The notes under the pieces were generated by a model. The model saw nothing but the letters and a program-made list of their open reading frames with translations, did not search any database and was not told the origin of the DNA. A stretch of 64,000 bases of DNA, from assembly GCF_025791835.1 (NCBI RefSeq), contig NZ_JAOXLP010000006.1, positions 1-64,000 on the forward strand. Direction: 5' to 3'. The position numbers were made by a program, and so were the translations under genes. This document shows, one piece after another, positions 43,231 through 52,938 of the stretch (position 1 is its first letter; each line of letters starts with the position of its first letter). The stretch comes from Roseomonas xinghualingensis (GTDB taxonomy: Bacteria > Pseudomonadota > Alphaproteobacteria > Acetobacterales > Acetobacteraceae).

Positions 43231-44649
43231 ATGACCCAATCCGAGCAGACCCGCACCGAAACCGACTCCCTCGGCACGATCGAGATCCCGGCCGACCGGC
43301 TCTGGGGGCCGCAGACGGAACGGGCGCGGCGATTGTTCCAGATCGGCTCGGAGGTCTTCCCACCCGTGCTGATCCGCGCGGTCGGCCTGCAGAAGCAGGC
43401 CGCCGCAGAGGCGAACAAGGCGCTGGGCGAGCTTCCCGCCGAGATCGCCGATCCGGTCATCGCCGCCGCACGCGAGATCGCGGCCAATCAGCGGGACGCG
43501 GATTTCCCCCTGCCCGTCTGGCAGACCGGTTCCGGCACCCAGACGAACATGAACGCCAACGAGGTGATCGCGAACCGCGCTAACCAGATGCTCGGCCAGC
43601 CGCTGGGCAGCCGGAAGCCGGTGCATCCAAACGACCATGTGAATCGCGGGCAGTCCTCCAATGACAGCTTCCCGGCCGCGATGCATATCGCCGCCGCCGA
43701 GGCGGTTTCCGGCAGGCTCCTGCCGGCGCTGGAGGTGCTCCGGGCCAGCCTGGCGCGGCGGGCGGAGGAATGGGGCGGCATCGTGAAGCTGGGGCGCACG
43801 CATCTGATGGATGCGGTGCCCGTCACCCTGGGCCAGGAATTCGCGGCCTGGGCGCTGCAGGTGGAATACGGCATCGCACGGGTGAAGTCCGCGCTGCCGG
43901 ACCTGCTGCGCCTGCCCCAGGGCGGCACGGCGGCCGGAACCGGGCTGAACACCCATCAGGATTTCGCGCGCGTCTTCGCCGAGCGGATGGCGGCCCTGAC
44001 CGGCCTGCCCTTCATCGCCCATCCCAATCCCTTCGAGGGGATGATGGCGCATGACGCCTTCGTGGCGCTGCAGGGGGCGATGAACACCGTCGCCGTCTCG
44101 CTTAACAAGATCGCCAATGATGTCCGGCTGCTGGGCTCCGGCCCGCGCGCCGGCCTTTCCGAGCTGGTGATCCCGGCGGATGGCCTCTCCTCCTCCATCA
44201 TGCCGGGCAAGACCAACCCGACCCAGTCCGAGGCGCTGACCATGGTTTGCGCGCAGGTGATGGGGAACACCACCACCGTGACCGTCGCCGGTGCGCAGGG
44301 CCATCTGGAGCTGAATGTCTTCAAGCCCGTCATCATCCAGGCCGTGCTGCAATCGGCCAGGCTGCTGGCGGATGCGGGGGAGAGCTTCGCCCACAACATG
44401 GTGGAAAAGCTGGAGCCGAACCGCGCGCGCATCGCCGAGAACCTGGCAAAGTCGCTGATGTTGGTGACGGCGCTGAACCCGAAGATCGGCTATGACAAGG
44501 CCGTTCAGATCGGGAAGAAGGCTCTGGCCGAGAACCTTACCCTGAAGGATGCCGCGGCCCAGCTCGGGCATGTGAAGCCCGAGGACTTCGACCGCTGGGT
44601 GCGGCCGGAGGAGATGACGCGCCCCGGCGCCACCCTGGCCGGGGGCTGA
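43231..44649 (+). CDS. fumC: Class II fumarate hydratase
   Basis: A 472-aa oxygen-stable, iron-free fumarase. The superfamily signature SSSIMPGKTNPTQSE is near residue 325. TGSGTQTNMNANEVIANRA, HPNDHVNRGQSSNDSFP and GRTHLMDAVPVTLGQEF are also typical. It duplicates the reaction of the class I gene at 39427, and the two may serve under different iron or oxidative conditions. It lies about 40 bases after the aldolase-like gene and its stop overlaps the next gene's ATG. Confidence 0.96.
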   Translation: MTQSEQTRTETDSLGTIEIPADRLWGPQTERARRLFQIGSEVFPPVLIRAVGLQKQAAAEANKALGELPAEIADPVIAAAREIAANQRDADFPLPVWQTGSGTQTNMNANEVIANRANQMLGQPLGSRKPVHPNDHVNRGQSSNDSFPAAMHIAAAEAVSGRLLPALEVLRASLARRAEEWGGIVKLGRTHLMDAVPVTLGQEFAAWALQVEYGIARVKSALPDLLRLPQGGTAAGTGLNTHQDFARVFAERMAALTGLPFIAHPNPFEGMMAHDAFVALQGAMNTVAVSLNKIANDVRLLGSGPRAGLSELVIPADGLSSSIMPGKTNPTQSEALTMVCAQVMGNTTTVTVAGAQGHLELNVFKPVIIQAVLQSARLLADAGESFAHNMVEKLEPNRARIAENLAKSLMLVTALNPKIGYDKAVQIGKKALAENLTLKDAAAQLGHVKPEDFDRWVRPEEMTRPGATLAGG

Positions 44650-44873
44650 TGGCAGGTCATCTGGTCAAGCGCTCCTTCACCCTCGCCGGCCATCGCACCT
44701 CCGTGGCGCTGGAACCGGAATTCTGGGCGGTGCTGGAAGCGGAAGCGGTGCGGCGGGGTGAACCCCTGCTGCGCCTGGTGGCGGCGACCGATGCCGGGCG
44801 GGATGATCCAGACCTGCCGCTCGCCTCCGCGCTGCGGGTCCTGGCCCTGGGAGTGGCCCGGAACGGGGGATGA
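44649..44873 (+). CDS. Ribbon-helix-helix domain protein
   Basis: A 74-aa protein matching the RHH_4-type domain: LVKRSFTLAGHRTSVALEPEFWAVLEAEAVRRGEPLLRLVA, then a helix ending SALRVLALGV. Such small proteins are often found after fumC in alphaproteobacteria and may bind DNA, but a target is unproven. The ATG overlaps the fumC stop (TGATG). Confidence 0.8.
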   Translation: MAGHLVKRSFTLAGHRTSVALEPEFWAVLEAEAVRRGEPLLRLVAATDAGRDDPDLPLASALRVLALGVARNGG

Positions 44874-44948
44874 TCCATGGCCTCCGTGGGCCTCCGTGGA
44901 TTACCGGAAGGTCCAGGGCCGGCAGTGCGACGCTTCCGCCTGTCGCCT

Positions 44949-47783
44949 TCAGCGCTCCGCGCGCCAGCGCAGCCAGGCGGAAAGATCCAGGACGCGGCGG
45001 GGCTGGCTGACGGGGCCGGTGATGCGGATGCCGACTTCGGGCGTGGGATCGGCAGGCTTCTCGGTGGCGGTGAGATCGAGAGCCCCACGGGCGATATCCA
45101 CCTCGCCGCGCAGGGTGAGGGCCACATCCTCCCCGCTTGCGGTGCCTTGAGTCAGCGTTGCGCGGCCCGCGGCCATGGTGGCGCGGAGCGAAAGGTTCTC
45201 GAAGCTGGTTTCGCCCTCCCGCAGGGCGGCGCGAAGTGCGGCGTCCTCCCCAACGGCGGCGGCACGGCCGGCGGCGGCGGCGTCGAGGCCGGTCAGAGTG
45301 CCGCGGCGGACAGTGAGGGCGGCCTCACCCCCAAGCGTGGCGAGGAGGGCACCAGGGCTGCTGCCGCTGGCAGCGAGTTGCGCTTCGGCCTCGGCCTCAC
45401 CGGAAATGATGTCAAGCGGCAGGCCCAGGAGGGGGCCGGTGATGGTGGCGTCCCGCAGGGTGGCCGCGAGGGTCAGGCGGGGGGTGTCGCCGGAGGCGTC
45501 GAGGCTGGTGCTGCCGCGTAGCGCGCCATTGTCGATGGTGGCCTCGACCTCATCCAGGGCCAGGATTCCTCCATTCAGGCGCAGGCGGGTACGGAGGTCG
45601 CGCAGGGGCGGCAAGCCGGCGGGTTCGAGGCGGGATGCGGAGAGCGCGATTTCGGCGTCGGCGGCGCGCAGGGCGGCGACCGGCAGGGGCTCGCGGCTGC
45701 GCCAGGCAATGGGCGGCAGGGTGACGGTTTCGGCGGCGATGCGGCCGGTCAGGCGCGGGCGCGCGTCGAGGGAAAGCGCAAGCTGGCCGCTGGCGCGGAG
45801 TGCCCCAGCCACGAGTTCGAAGCGTTCAGCGGCGATGCCCTGGGGGCCGGCGGCAAGGCTTGCAACCAGGGAGAGCGAGCCCTGGTCGATCCAATCCGCC
45901 GTGGCGATGCCGAAGGCGTCGAAGATCAGGCGCGGTGCGCCCGGATGGCGCAGGGTGAGATTCCCGCTGCCGCGGCGGCCGGGCAGGTCAAGCGTGCCGC
46001 TGGCTTCGACACGGGCGTCGCCGATCTCGGCGCTGGTCTGCACGGCCAGCGCTTCGGGGGTGCCGTTGGCCGTGGCGCGGAAGGTCACGGGCTCATTGGC
46101 GAGGCGGGTGCCGTCAGGCCAGTTGCCGGGAAGCAGCGCGGCCAGTGCGCGGGCATTCGCGGTGGCGATCTCGAGCGTCGTGTCGGAAAGGCGCGGCGTG
46201 GCGCCGAGCATGGCTGTGCCGGAGGCGGAGAGATCCGCGCCGCCGATCTGGCCCGCGAGGCGACGGAGGGTGAGGCGCCCATTCTCCAGCGCGGCATCGA
46301 GCGAGGCTCGCTGGAGGGTGACTCCGCGCCAGCGGGCCTGTTCGGCAGCAAGGCGGATATTGGCGTCGATCCCGCCAAGCAGGCGGCTGGCGGTGGGCCA
46401 GTCGAGGCCGGGGCGGAGCCAGTCTTGCAGGTCCAGCGTGTCCAGGGTCAGCCCCAGGCCAAGGGCGGGACGGGCGCCGAAGCGCAGCACGCCGGCGCCG
46501 GAGACCCGGGCGCCGTCCAGCGTCGCGGTCAGCTCTGGAATGGCGATGGAGCCGGGTTCGAGAACCAGGCGGGCGCGCCCCTCCCCTTCCCGGAAGCGAT
46601 TGGGAGCCAGCCAGTCAGCGCCGAAGCCGAGCGCGTCCACCGTGCCGCGCAGATCCGTGCCCGAGAAGCGCAGGGCGGCCTCCAGCCGGTCTCCGGCGGT
46701 GGCGCCGTTCAACTCGATGCTGGTGTTGCCCGGCAGCAGGGCCGAGACATCGGACAGGGTGAGGCGCTCGGCATCGCGGGAGACGGCGGCGCGCAGGCGG
46801 CGGAGGGGGATGCCGCGGAAGGTGGCCGCCTCGGCGGAAAGATCCAGGCCCAGCGGCAGGCCGGCACGGCGGGCGCGCAGGGCGGCGAGCCAGGGGTCGA
46901 GGTCCAGGCGGCCGGCGACAAGGGCGGCATCCAGCCTCGGCGAGGGTGAAAGGCGGAGCGTGAGGGCCCCGCGCGCCGGACTTCCTCCGATGTCGAGGGC
47001 GAGATCATCGACCGCCAGCAGATCGGCCCTCACGGTTATGCGGCCGCGCGCGCGGAAGGCGCCGGGCGGGCCGGGCACCAACAGGGAGAGGTCGGGGCCC
47101 GAGGCCTCCACGCTGCCTTCCATCGTGCCTTCCGGCGTCAGCACGCCACGGGCGGCGAGCGAGGCATTTCCCATGGAGAGGCTGATGCCGAGCGGCGTGT
47201 AGCCGTCATAGCCGGGGCGGCCGAGATGGGTGTCGAAGCGCCATTCCAGCCCGCCCCAGGCGAAGCGGCCTTCGGCGTGCAGGCCTTGGAGGATGTCGCC
47301 CGCGGTCAGCCGGGCCTGGACATTCTCCAGCCGGACGCCGCCGATGATGATGCGGCTGTCCACCAGCTCGGCCGAGAAGCCGGAGAGGTCGTAGGGGAGG
47401 TAGACGGCTTCGGCGGGCGGCCAGGGCAGGCGCAGCTCGGCGCCGACGATCTCCACCTCGCGCGGGGCGATGCGGCCGAGCAGCAGGGCGACGCCATCGA
47501 CGCGCAGGCGGAGGGAACTGGCGGAAAAGGCGAGGCTGTGGCCCCGTGGCGCATCGGGCGGGGCGAGGATGACGTCCTCGGCCTCCACCACCGGGTAGGG
47601 CAGCAGGCGCAGGCGCACAGGCCCGTGCAGGCTGACGGTGCGGCCGATGCGGGCCGAGGCAATCTCGGCCAGTTGATCCCGGCGGCTGGTCCAGTCGGTG
47701 AAGAGCGGAGCGACCCAGAGCGCGGCGAGCAGGAGGATGACGAGCCCGGCGAGGACACCAGCGCCGATCAGGAGGCGGCGCAT
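44949..47783 (-). CDS. AsmA family envelope protein
   Basis: A 944-aa AsmA-type protein. An N-terminal transmembrane helix (LLIGAGVLAGLVILLLAALWVAP) is followed by the domain opening SARIGRTVSLHGPVRLRLLPYPVVEAEDV and a very long beta-rich periplasmic region. The C-terminal AsmA_2-like part ends LTATEKPADPTPEVGIRITGPVSQPRRVLDL. AsmA-like proteins are thought to form grooves carrying phospholipid to the outer membrane. Start MRRLLIG places the helix at the N-terminus; an ATG 15 codons earlier is possible. Convergent with the RHH gene, divergent from the DjlA-like gene. Confidence 0.88.
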   Translation of the reverse strand: MRRLLIGAGVLAGLVILLLAALWVAPLFTDWTSRRDQLAEIASARIGRTVSLHGPVRLRLLPYPVVEAEDVILAPPDAPRGHSLAFSASSLRLRVDGVALLLGRIAPREVEIVGAELRLPWPPAEAVYLPYDLSGFSAELVDSRIIIGGVRLENVQARLTAGDILQGLHAEGRFAWGGLEWRFDTHLGRPGYDGYTPLGISLSMGNASLAARGVLTPEGTMEGSVEASGPDLSLLVPGPPGAFRARGRITVRADLLAVDDLALDIGGSPARGALTLRLSPSPRLDAALVAGRLDLDPWLAALRARRAGLPLGLDLSAEAATFRGIPLRRLRAAVSRDAERLTLSDVSALLPGNTSIELNGATAGDRLEAALRFSGTDLRGTVDALGFGADWLAPNRFREGEGRARLVLEPGSIAIPELTATLDGARVSGAGVLRFGARPALGLGLTLDTLDLQDWLRPGLDWPTASRLLGGIDANIRLAAEQARWRGVTLQRASLDAALENGRLTLRRLAGQIGGADLSASGTAMLGATPRLSDTTLEIATANARALAALLPGNWPDGTRLANEPVTFRATANGTPEALAVQTSAEIGDARVEASGTLDLPGRRGSGNLTLRHPGAPRLIFDAFGIATADWIDQGSLSLVASLAAGPQGIAAERFELVAGALRASGQLALSLDARPRLTGRIAAETVTLPPIAWRSREPLPVAALRAADAEIALSASRLEPAGLPPLRDLRTRLRLNGGILALDEVEATIDNGALRGSTSLDASGDTPRLTLAATLRDATITGPLLGLPLDIISGEAEAEAQLAASGSSPGALLATLGGEAALTVRRGTLTGLDAAAAGRAAAVGEDAALRAALREGETSFENLSLRATMAAGRATLTQGTASGEDVALTLRGEVDIARGALDLTATEKPADPTPEVGIRITGPVSQPRRVLDLSAWLRWRAER

Positions 47784-48014
47784 CTCAGCCCGCCAGCCGC
47801 GGGGCAAACCGGTGGGCGGCACAGCCACGCAAGGCGCAGCCCGGTGCCGTTCCGCTCATGCCCCCAATTTTGAACAAGACACCTCCGCGCCTGGAACCCC
47901 TCGATTCCCAGGGGCGGACCATGCTTGAGGAGAAGGCATGCGGCAAGGAAGCGTGGCGCTTCCTGCGGAAACGGATTCCGGGCATAGGCTGGATCGACTC
48001 AGGGGACAGCAGGT

Positions 48015-48785
48015 TTGGGGTTCTGGGGCAAGATCATCGGCGGTGCGGTCGGTTTCGCGATGGGCGGGCCGGTAGGGGCTATGGTGGGCAGCGCCCTGGG
48101 CCATGCGGCCGACGAGGGCACGCTGGGGCGTGCCTTGCCGGGCATGGACGGGGCGCGCATTGCAGCCATGCTGGGCACGCGCGAGAGCCTTTTCGCCGTC
48201 TCGGTGGTGGTGCTCTCGGCCAAGCTGGCGAAATGCGATGGGCCGGTGAAGCGATCGGAAATCGACGCCTTCAAGCGCGCCTTCCGCATCCCGCCCGAGA
48301 ATATGGGCGAGGTGGCGCAGCTTTTCGACCGGGCGCGGGAGACCGTGGAGGGAAGCGAACCCTTCGCCGAGCGGCTGGGCGCGGCCTTTGCAGACCAGAA
48401 ATCGGTGCTGGAGGACGTGCTGGGCGCACTGTTCCGCATCGCCGAGGCGGACGGGCCGGTGAACCGGGCGGAGATCGCCTTCCTGGGCGGTGTGCATGCG
48501 CGGCTGGGGCTGGATGCCGGGGCCTGGGAGCGGTCGCGGCTCGGGCGGCCCAATCCCGGGCCGATGCTGGCCCCTGAGGGACCCGACCCCTATGCGGTGC
48601 TGGGGCTGCCGCAGGGCGCCTCGGACCAGCAGGTGCGGGAGACCTGGAAGCGGCTGGTGCGGGAACACCATCCGGACAGCATGACGGCGCGGGGCATGCC
48701 GGCCGATATCATCAGCCAGGCGAGCAACAAGGTGGCGAACATCAACGCCGCATGGGACCGGATCAAGCGGGAGCGCGGCCTGTGA
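48015..48785 (+). CDS. DjlA-like protein with TerB and J domains
   Basis: A 256-aa co-chaperone-like protein. The short N-terminal hydrophobic glycine-rich segment (GFWGKIIGGAVGFAMGGPVGAMVGSALGH) is a DjlA-type membrane motif. A TerB-like helical domain follows (about 55-175), then a C-terminal J domain (about 193-256) with DPYAVLGLPQGAS and the diagnostic HPD in REHHPDSM, which stimulates DnaK. The start is TTG at 48015, since the family begins MGFWGK or similar and no ATG or GTG fits. The next gene overlaps by GTGA. Confidence 0.85.
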   Translation: MGFWGKIIGGAVGFAMGGPVGAMVGSALGHAADEGTLGRALPGMDGARIAAMLGTRESLFAVSVVVLSAKLAKCDGPVKRSEIDAFKRAFRIPPENMGEVAQLFDRARETVEGSEPFAERLGAAFADQKSVLEDVLGALFRIAEADGPVNRAEIAFLGGVHARLGLDAGAWERSRLGRPNPGPMLAPEGPDPYAVLGLPQGASDQQVRETWKRLVREHHPDSMTARGMPADIISQASNKVANINAAWDRIKRERGL

Positions 48786-49576
48786 CCGCCCGGCGGGGCC
48801 CCCTTCCCGGCCGCCCCGGCTCCAGGCGGAGCGGCATCCCCGTGCTGCCGCTGGCGCCGAACGATTCCGGGCTGGCGATCACGGACCTGCCCAGCCCCAA
48901 CCAGGACGAGCGGCCGCCGGGCATGCCGGTGGATACCCTGATCCTGCATTACACGGACATGGAAACCGGGCAGGCCGCCATCGACCGGCTGCGCGATCCG
49001 GTGGCCCGCGTCTCCTCTCATTATGTGGTGGAGGAGGATGGGCAGGTGTTCCGCCTGGTTCCGGAAGGACGGCGGGCCTTCCATGCCGGTATTTCCCATT
49101 GGCGCGGCCATGAGTTGCTGAACGGGCGCAGCATCGGGATCGAGCTGGTGAATCCCGGCCATTCCTGCGGTTACCGCCCTTTCCCCGCCCTGCAGATGGC
49201 GGCGCTGGCGGATCTGTGCCTGGGCATTCTGGCGCGGCACAGGATTCCGGCGCGGAACGTGGTGGCGCATAGCGACGTATCGCCCGATCGCAAGCGCGAC
49301 CCGGGAGAGTTGTTCGACTGGCAGGGGCTTGCCTCGCTGGGGATCGGGCTTTGGCCTGAAGGCGTGGATGGGAACGACCTCTCCATCGTGCCCGGCGGGA
49401 TGGAACGCGCGGCCGGATTGCTGCGGCGGATCGGCTATCCGGTGGATCCGGCGCGGCCGGAACTGGCGCTGTCGGCCTTCCAGCGGCATTGGCGGCAGGA
49501 GGAATGGGGCGGCCGGGCGGATGCCGGCACCCTGGCGCGGCTGGAGGCGGTAACGGCGCTGGCCGAGGCGGATTGA
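48782..49576 (+). CDS. N-acetylmuramoyl-L-alanine amidase, AmpD/AmiD-like
   Basis: A 264-aa amidase_2-domain zinc enzyme that cleaves the muramyl-peptide amide bond during wall recycling. Zinc ligands are the His in LILHYTDM and the His/Asp set in VVAHSDVSPDRKRDPGELFDW. NGRSIGIELVNPGH is also conserved. The last about 60 residues resemble a peptidoglycan-binding helical repeat (ELALSAFQRHWRQ). The GTG overlaps the previous TGA. No signal peptide is evident with this start, suggesting a cytosolic AmpD role. Confidence 0.86.
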   Translation: MTARRGPLPGRPGSRRSGIPVLPLAPNDSGLAITDLPSPNQDERPPGMPVDTLILHYTDMETGQAAIDRLRDPVARVSSHYVVEEDGQVFRLVPEGRRAFHAGISHWRGHELLNGRSIGIELVNPGHSCGYRPFPALQMAALADLCLGILARHRIPARNVVAHSDVSPDRKRDPGELFDWQGLASLGIGLWPEGVDGNDLSIVPGGMERAAGLLRRIGYPVDPARPELALSAFQRHWRQEEWGGRADAGTLARLEAVTALAEAD

Positions 49577-49718
49577 CCCGGCTCCGCCCCCGCCGCGGCG
49601 CCACGGGAACGACCATCCTGCCGGACAGGCCCAGCGCAGCATAAGCCACTGCTTTTGCCAGAATCTTTGCCCTGAACCGTCCCTTTCCCGCAGCCTGCGG
49701 CGCGGGAATGGATGGGGC

Positions 49719-50675
49719 ATGACGCAGACACCCCTCCTCCGCCGCTCTCTGATCCTGGCCTCGGCCGGATCGCTCGCAGCCCCCGCCATCCGGGCGGCAC
49801 CCGCCCTGCTCAGGGTAGGCAACCAGAAGGGCGGGCTGCGCTCGCTGCTGGAAGCCTCGGGCGCCGGCGCGAACCTGCCCTACCGGATCGAATGGAGTGA
49901 GTTTCCGGCGGCAGCACCGTTGCTGGAGGCGCTTTCGGCCGATGCGCTGGATGTCGGGACCATGGGCGACCTCGCCTTCCTGACTGTCTTCGCCTCAGGT
50001 GCGCCATTACGGGCCTATGCCGCCACGCGGGCCGATCCGCGCTCTCAGGCCATCCTGGTGAAGAAGGATTCGCCCTATCGCAGCCTGGCTGACCTGCGCG
50101 GGAAGAAGGTGGCGGGCAATCGCGGCGGCTGGGGCCAGTTCCTGGTGCGCGCGGCTCTGAAGCGCGACGGGCTGGAGCCTGATGCGGTGAAGCAGGCCTT
50201 CCTCGGGCCGGCGGATGCCTCCCTCGCCTTCCGCCCCGGCGCGGTGGATGCCTGGGCGATCTGGGAGCCCTATGTCTCCATCGAGGTGGAGCGCTTCGGG
50301 GCCCGGGTGCTGGTGGACGGCACCGGGCTGACGCCGACGATCAGCTTCCTGGCCACGCATGAGAAGGCCCTGCGCGAACGCCGTCCTTTGCTGGCTGACC
50401 TGCTGCTGCGCCAGCAGCGGGGCTGGGCCTGGGCCGATGCCCATATCCCCGAATACGTCGCCACCAATGCCCGGCTGACCCGCCTGCCGGAGGATGCGGT
50501 GCGCCGTGCCTTCGGAATCCAGCGGACGCGGGCGATCGCGCTGGACGCGACGGTGGTGGCGGAATTGCAGGTTGCGGCCGACCACGCCCTGGAGTTCGGC
50601 CTCCTGAAGCAGCGGCTGGAAGTGAAGGAGGCGCTGGAGACCGATTTCCGGCTTGAGGAACGGGACCGGACGTAA
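49719..50675 (+). CDS. ABC-type substrate-binding protein, SsuA/NitT-like
   Basis: A 318-aa periplasmic binding protein of the sulfonate/nitrate/taurine family. A signal peptide (RRSLILASAGSLAAPAIRA) is followed by LLRVGNQKGGLRSLLEA, ALDVGTMGDLAFLTVFASGAPLRAYAA and the PYVSIEVERFGARVLVDG segment. It resembles receptors for aliphatic sulfonates or similar. No permease or ATPase adjoins it, so it is an orphan component here. A strong terminator follows. Confidence 0.85.
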   Translation: MTQTPLLRRSLILASAGSLAAPAIRAAPALLRVGNQKGGLRSLLEASGAGANLPYRIEWSEFPAAAPLLEALSADALDVGTMGDLAFLTVFASGAPLRAYAATRADPRSQAILVKKDSPYRSLADLRGKKVAGNRGGWGQFLVRAALKRDGLEPDAVKQAFLGPADASLAFRPGAVDAWAIWEPYVSIEVERFGARVLVDGTGLTPTISFLATHEKALRERRPLLADLLLRQQRGWAWADAHIPEYVATNARLTRLPEDAVRRAFGIQRTRAIALDATVVAELQVAADHALEFGLLKQRLEVKEALETDFRLEERDRT

Positions 50676-50705
50676 TCCCCGCTTCACGAGTGCGTTATAT
50701 TTTTG

Positions 50706-50731
50706 GCCGCCGGGCACCCCTACCCGGCGGC
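50706..50731 (+). terminator. Rho-independent terminator after the orphan binding protein
   Basis: GCCGCCGGG and CCCGGCGGC form a 9-bp stem with an 8-base loop, followed by a T-rich GATTTCTTC, 30 bases past the stop and just before the rnpB promoter. Confidence 0.75.
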
Positions 50732-50748
50732 GATTTCTTCGCTGTCGC

Positions 50749-50777
50749 TTGACCGGTGTTACGCCGAGTCGCATACC
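50749..50777 (+). promoter_or_regulatory. Promoter of rnpB
   Basis: TTGACC (50749-50754), a 17-base spacer, then CATACC (50772-50777). The RNA 5' end at 50784 follows after 6 bases, exactly as expected for a sigma-70 start. Confidence 0.6.
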
Positions 50778-50783
50778 GCACGC

Positions 50784-51195
50784 GCCAGACGGCCGGGCGA
50801 CCGCTGCCAGTCCCTAGGGGGTTATTCCTTTGGGGGCGGTGGAGGAAAGTCCGGGCTCCATGGGAAGACGGTGCCGGCTAACGGCCGGCGGGGGCGACCC
50901 CAGGGACAGTGCCACAGAGAAGAGACCGCCCAAGCCGCTGAAAAGCGCCGCGGGCAAGGGTGAAACGGTGGGGTAAGAGCCCACCGCGCCCCTGGCGACA
51001 GGGGCGGCACGGCAAACCCCACCGGGAGCAAGGCCGAATAGGGATGGCCGGAGAGGGCTTGAAAAAGCCTGTCGCCAGGGGCTTCCCGCCCCGTCATCCG
51101 GGTTGGCCGCGAGAAGTCCCTGGCGACAGGGACTCCAGAGGAATGGTCGTCCGGCCCGCAAGGGCTGACAGAACCCGGCTTACAGGCCGTCTGGC
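50784..51195 (+). ncRNA. rnpB: RNase P RNA (class A)
   Basis: The catalytic RNA that matures tRNA 5' ends. The ends GCCAGACGGCC (50784-50794) and GGCCGTCTGGC (51185-51195) pair as the P1 helix. The universally conserved segments GAGGAAAGTCCGGGCTC (from 50851) and ACAGAACCCGGCTTACAG near the 3' end are present, as is GTGAAACGGTGGGGTAAGAGC. Length of 412 nt is normal. It lies immediately upstream of the dcw cluster. Confidence 0.97.
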
Positions 51196-51317
51196 ATTTC
51201 CTTTCCATTTTTTCTTAGGAAATCGGTACAACCGCTTGAATTGCGCGGGTTTCGAAAGCGTTGCTATGCAGCAACACTCCGCAATCCCAATGCAAACATG
51301 CTTGTTGGCCCGCTCCG

Positions 51318-51342
51318 TCCCATGTTATCCCAAGTCATCCCG
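51318..51342. promoter_or_regulatory. MraZ box: three direct repeats with 10-bp period
   Basis: TCCCA (51318), TCCCA (51328) and TCCCG (51338), each spaced by 5 bases; on the other strand they read TGGGA repeats, the known MraZ target pattern. They lie 140 bp upstream of mraZ, fitting autoregulation of the dcw operon. Confidence 0.7.
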
Positions 51343-51481
51343 CAAGGGCCCGGACCTGAGGGGGGCGAGGGGCTGGCGGGATGGTCGGGTGAGCCGGTGG
51401 GGTCGGGGGGCCCCGCCGGCCGCTTGATCCGGGTAATCCCAAGTCGCCCGGTGCGACCGCGAGGGGGCGGACGTCCAGCGG

Positions 51482-51949
51482 ATGACCCATTTCATGGGCA
51501 CCTTCACGGGTAAGCTGGACCGCAAGGGGCGGGTTTCCGTGCCTGCCGCATTCCGCGCCACCCTGGAGCGCCTGGGGACGCTGGAACTGGTTCTTCGTCT
51601 TTCACACCGCGATCCCTGCATCGAGGCCTGGCCGCTTCCGACCTTCGAGGCGATGGCCAGCGGGCTCGACCGGCTCGATGTCTTCTCCGATGCCCATGAC
51701 GACCTTTCCATGAGCCTCTTCGCCGATGCCTTTCCCATGAAGCCGGATGGCGAGGGGCGCGTGGTGCTGCCGCAGGAGCTGATTGATCATGCCGGTCTCA
51801 GCGAGGCGGTCACCTTCATGGGGCTGCGCACCTCCTTCCAGATCTGGGAACCTGAAGCTGCTCGCAAGCGCATCGAGGCTGCCCGTCAGCGTGCCCGTGA
51901 GCGCGGGCTGACCGTGCCCTCCGCCAATCCTGCCGCGGGGCGCGCATGA
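51482..51949 (+). CDS. mraZ: MraZ transcriptional regulator
   Basis: A 155-aa AbrB-fold regulator and first dcw gene. Two SpoVT/AbrB-like halves carry the motifs [14 protein letters not shown] (about 12-25) and [12 protein letters not shown] (about 90-101). MraZ proteins form rings that bind TGGGA repeats and repress the cluster. An in-frame ATG at 51494 (MGTFTGK) is a possible alternative start. Its stop overlaps rsmH (ATGA). Confidence 0.94.
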   Translation: MTHFMGTFTGKLDRKGRVSVPAAFRATLERLGTLELVLRLSHRDPCIEAWPLPTFEAMASGLDRLDVFSDAHDDLSMSLFADAFPMKPDGEGRVVLPQELIDHAGLSEAVTFMGLRTSFQIWEPEAARKRIEAARQRARERGLTVPSANPAAGRA

Positions 51950-52938
51950 GCGCCGCCGCCGCCTCCCCAGCCGTGCCCCCCATCGTGGCACCGGACCCCA
52001 CCGGGGGAGGCCATGTCCCCGTGATGCTGGCCGAGGTGCTGGCGACGCTCGCCCCTCACGACGGCGCCACCTATCTCGACGGCACCTTCGGCGGCGGCGG
52101 CTACAGCGCCGCCATCCTCTCCGCCGCCGGCTGCACCCTCTATGCTGTGGACCGCGATCCCGACGCGATCGCCCGCGGCGCCAACCTGGCCGCGCGCTTC
52201 CCCGGGCGCCTGCACCTGGTGGAAGGCCGCTTCGGCGACATGGACAGGCTGATGGCCGGGCGCGACGTGCCGTCGCTGGATGGGGTGGTGCTCGACCTCG
52301 GCGTCTCCTCCTACCAGATCGACGAGGCGGAGCGCGGCTTCTCCCTGCGGATGGACGGGCCGTTGGACATGCGGATGGAGAAGTCCGGGCCCACGGCCGC
52401 CGAGCTGGTGAACACCCTGCCCGAGCGCGAGCTGGCCGACCTGCTCTGGGAATATGGCGAGGAGCGGCATTCACGCCGCATTGCCCGCAAGATCGTCGCC
52501 GCGCGCGGCGATGCCCCCTTCGAGACAACGCTGCAGCTGGCCACCGCCATCCATGCCGTCATGCCGCGCGATCCCTCGGGAATGGACAGCGCCACGCGCT
52601 CCTTCCAGGCGCTGCGGCTCAAGGTGAATGACGAGCTTGGCGAGGTGGAGCGGGGGCTTGAGGCGGCAGTGAAGCTGCTGGCTCCCGGCGGGCGGCTCGT
52701 CGTCGTCGCCTTTCACTCGCTCGAGGACCGGATCGTGAAGCGCTTCATGCGCGACGCGGCGGGCCGGACCCCGGGCGCCTCCCGCTTCGACCCGGCATCC
52801 CTCGTGAATGTCCCAAGAAAGGCGGAATTCCGCCTGCTGACCCCCACTGCTCTGCGCCCCAGCGCCGCAGAGTCCGAGATGAACCCACGCGCGCGGTCGG
52901 CCCGGCTGCGCGCCATCGAGAGGCGCGCCACCGCATGA
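51946..52938 (+). CDS. rsmH: 16S rRNA (cytosine1402-N4)-methyltransferase RsmH
   Basis: A 330-aa SAM-dependent enzyme methylating C1402 of 16S rRNA. The family opening [15 protein letters not shown], the SAM motif [53 protein letters not shown], and [12 protein letters not shown] are all present. A slightly extended N-terminus (about 22 residues) is Ala/Pro-rich. Confidence 0.97.
   Translation: MSAAAASPAVPPIVAPDPTGGGHVPVMLAEVLATLAPHDGATYLDGTFGGGGYSAAILSAAGCTLYAVDRDPDAIARGANLAARFPGRLHLVEGRFGDMDRLMAGRDVPSLDGVVLDLGVSSYQIDEAERGFSLRMDGPLDMRMEKSGPTAAELVNTLPERELADLLWEYGEERHSRRIARKIVAARGDAPFETTLQLATAIHAVMPRDPSGMDSATRSFQALRLKVNDELGEVERGLEAAVKLLAPGGRLVVVAFHSLEDRIVKRFMRDAAGRTPGASRFDPASLVNVPRKAEFRLLTPTALRPSAAESEMNPRARSARLRAIERRATA

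Noticed and set aside
51285..51289. Additional TCCCA near 51285 and another at 51437 as further MraZ box units
   Set aside because: Neither is in 10-bp phase with the 51318-51342 cluster, so they are likely chance occurrences.
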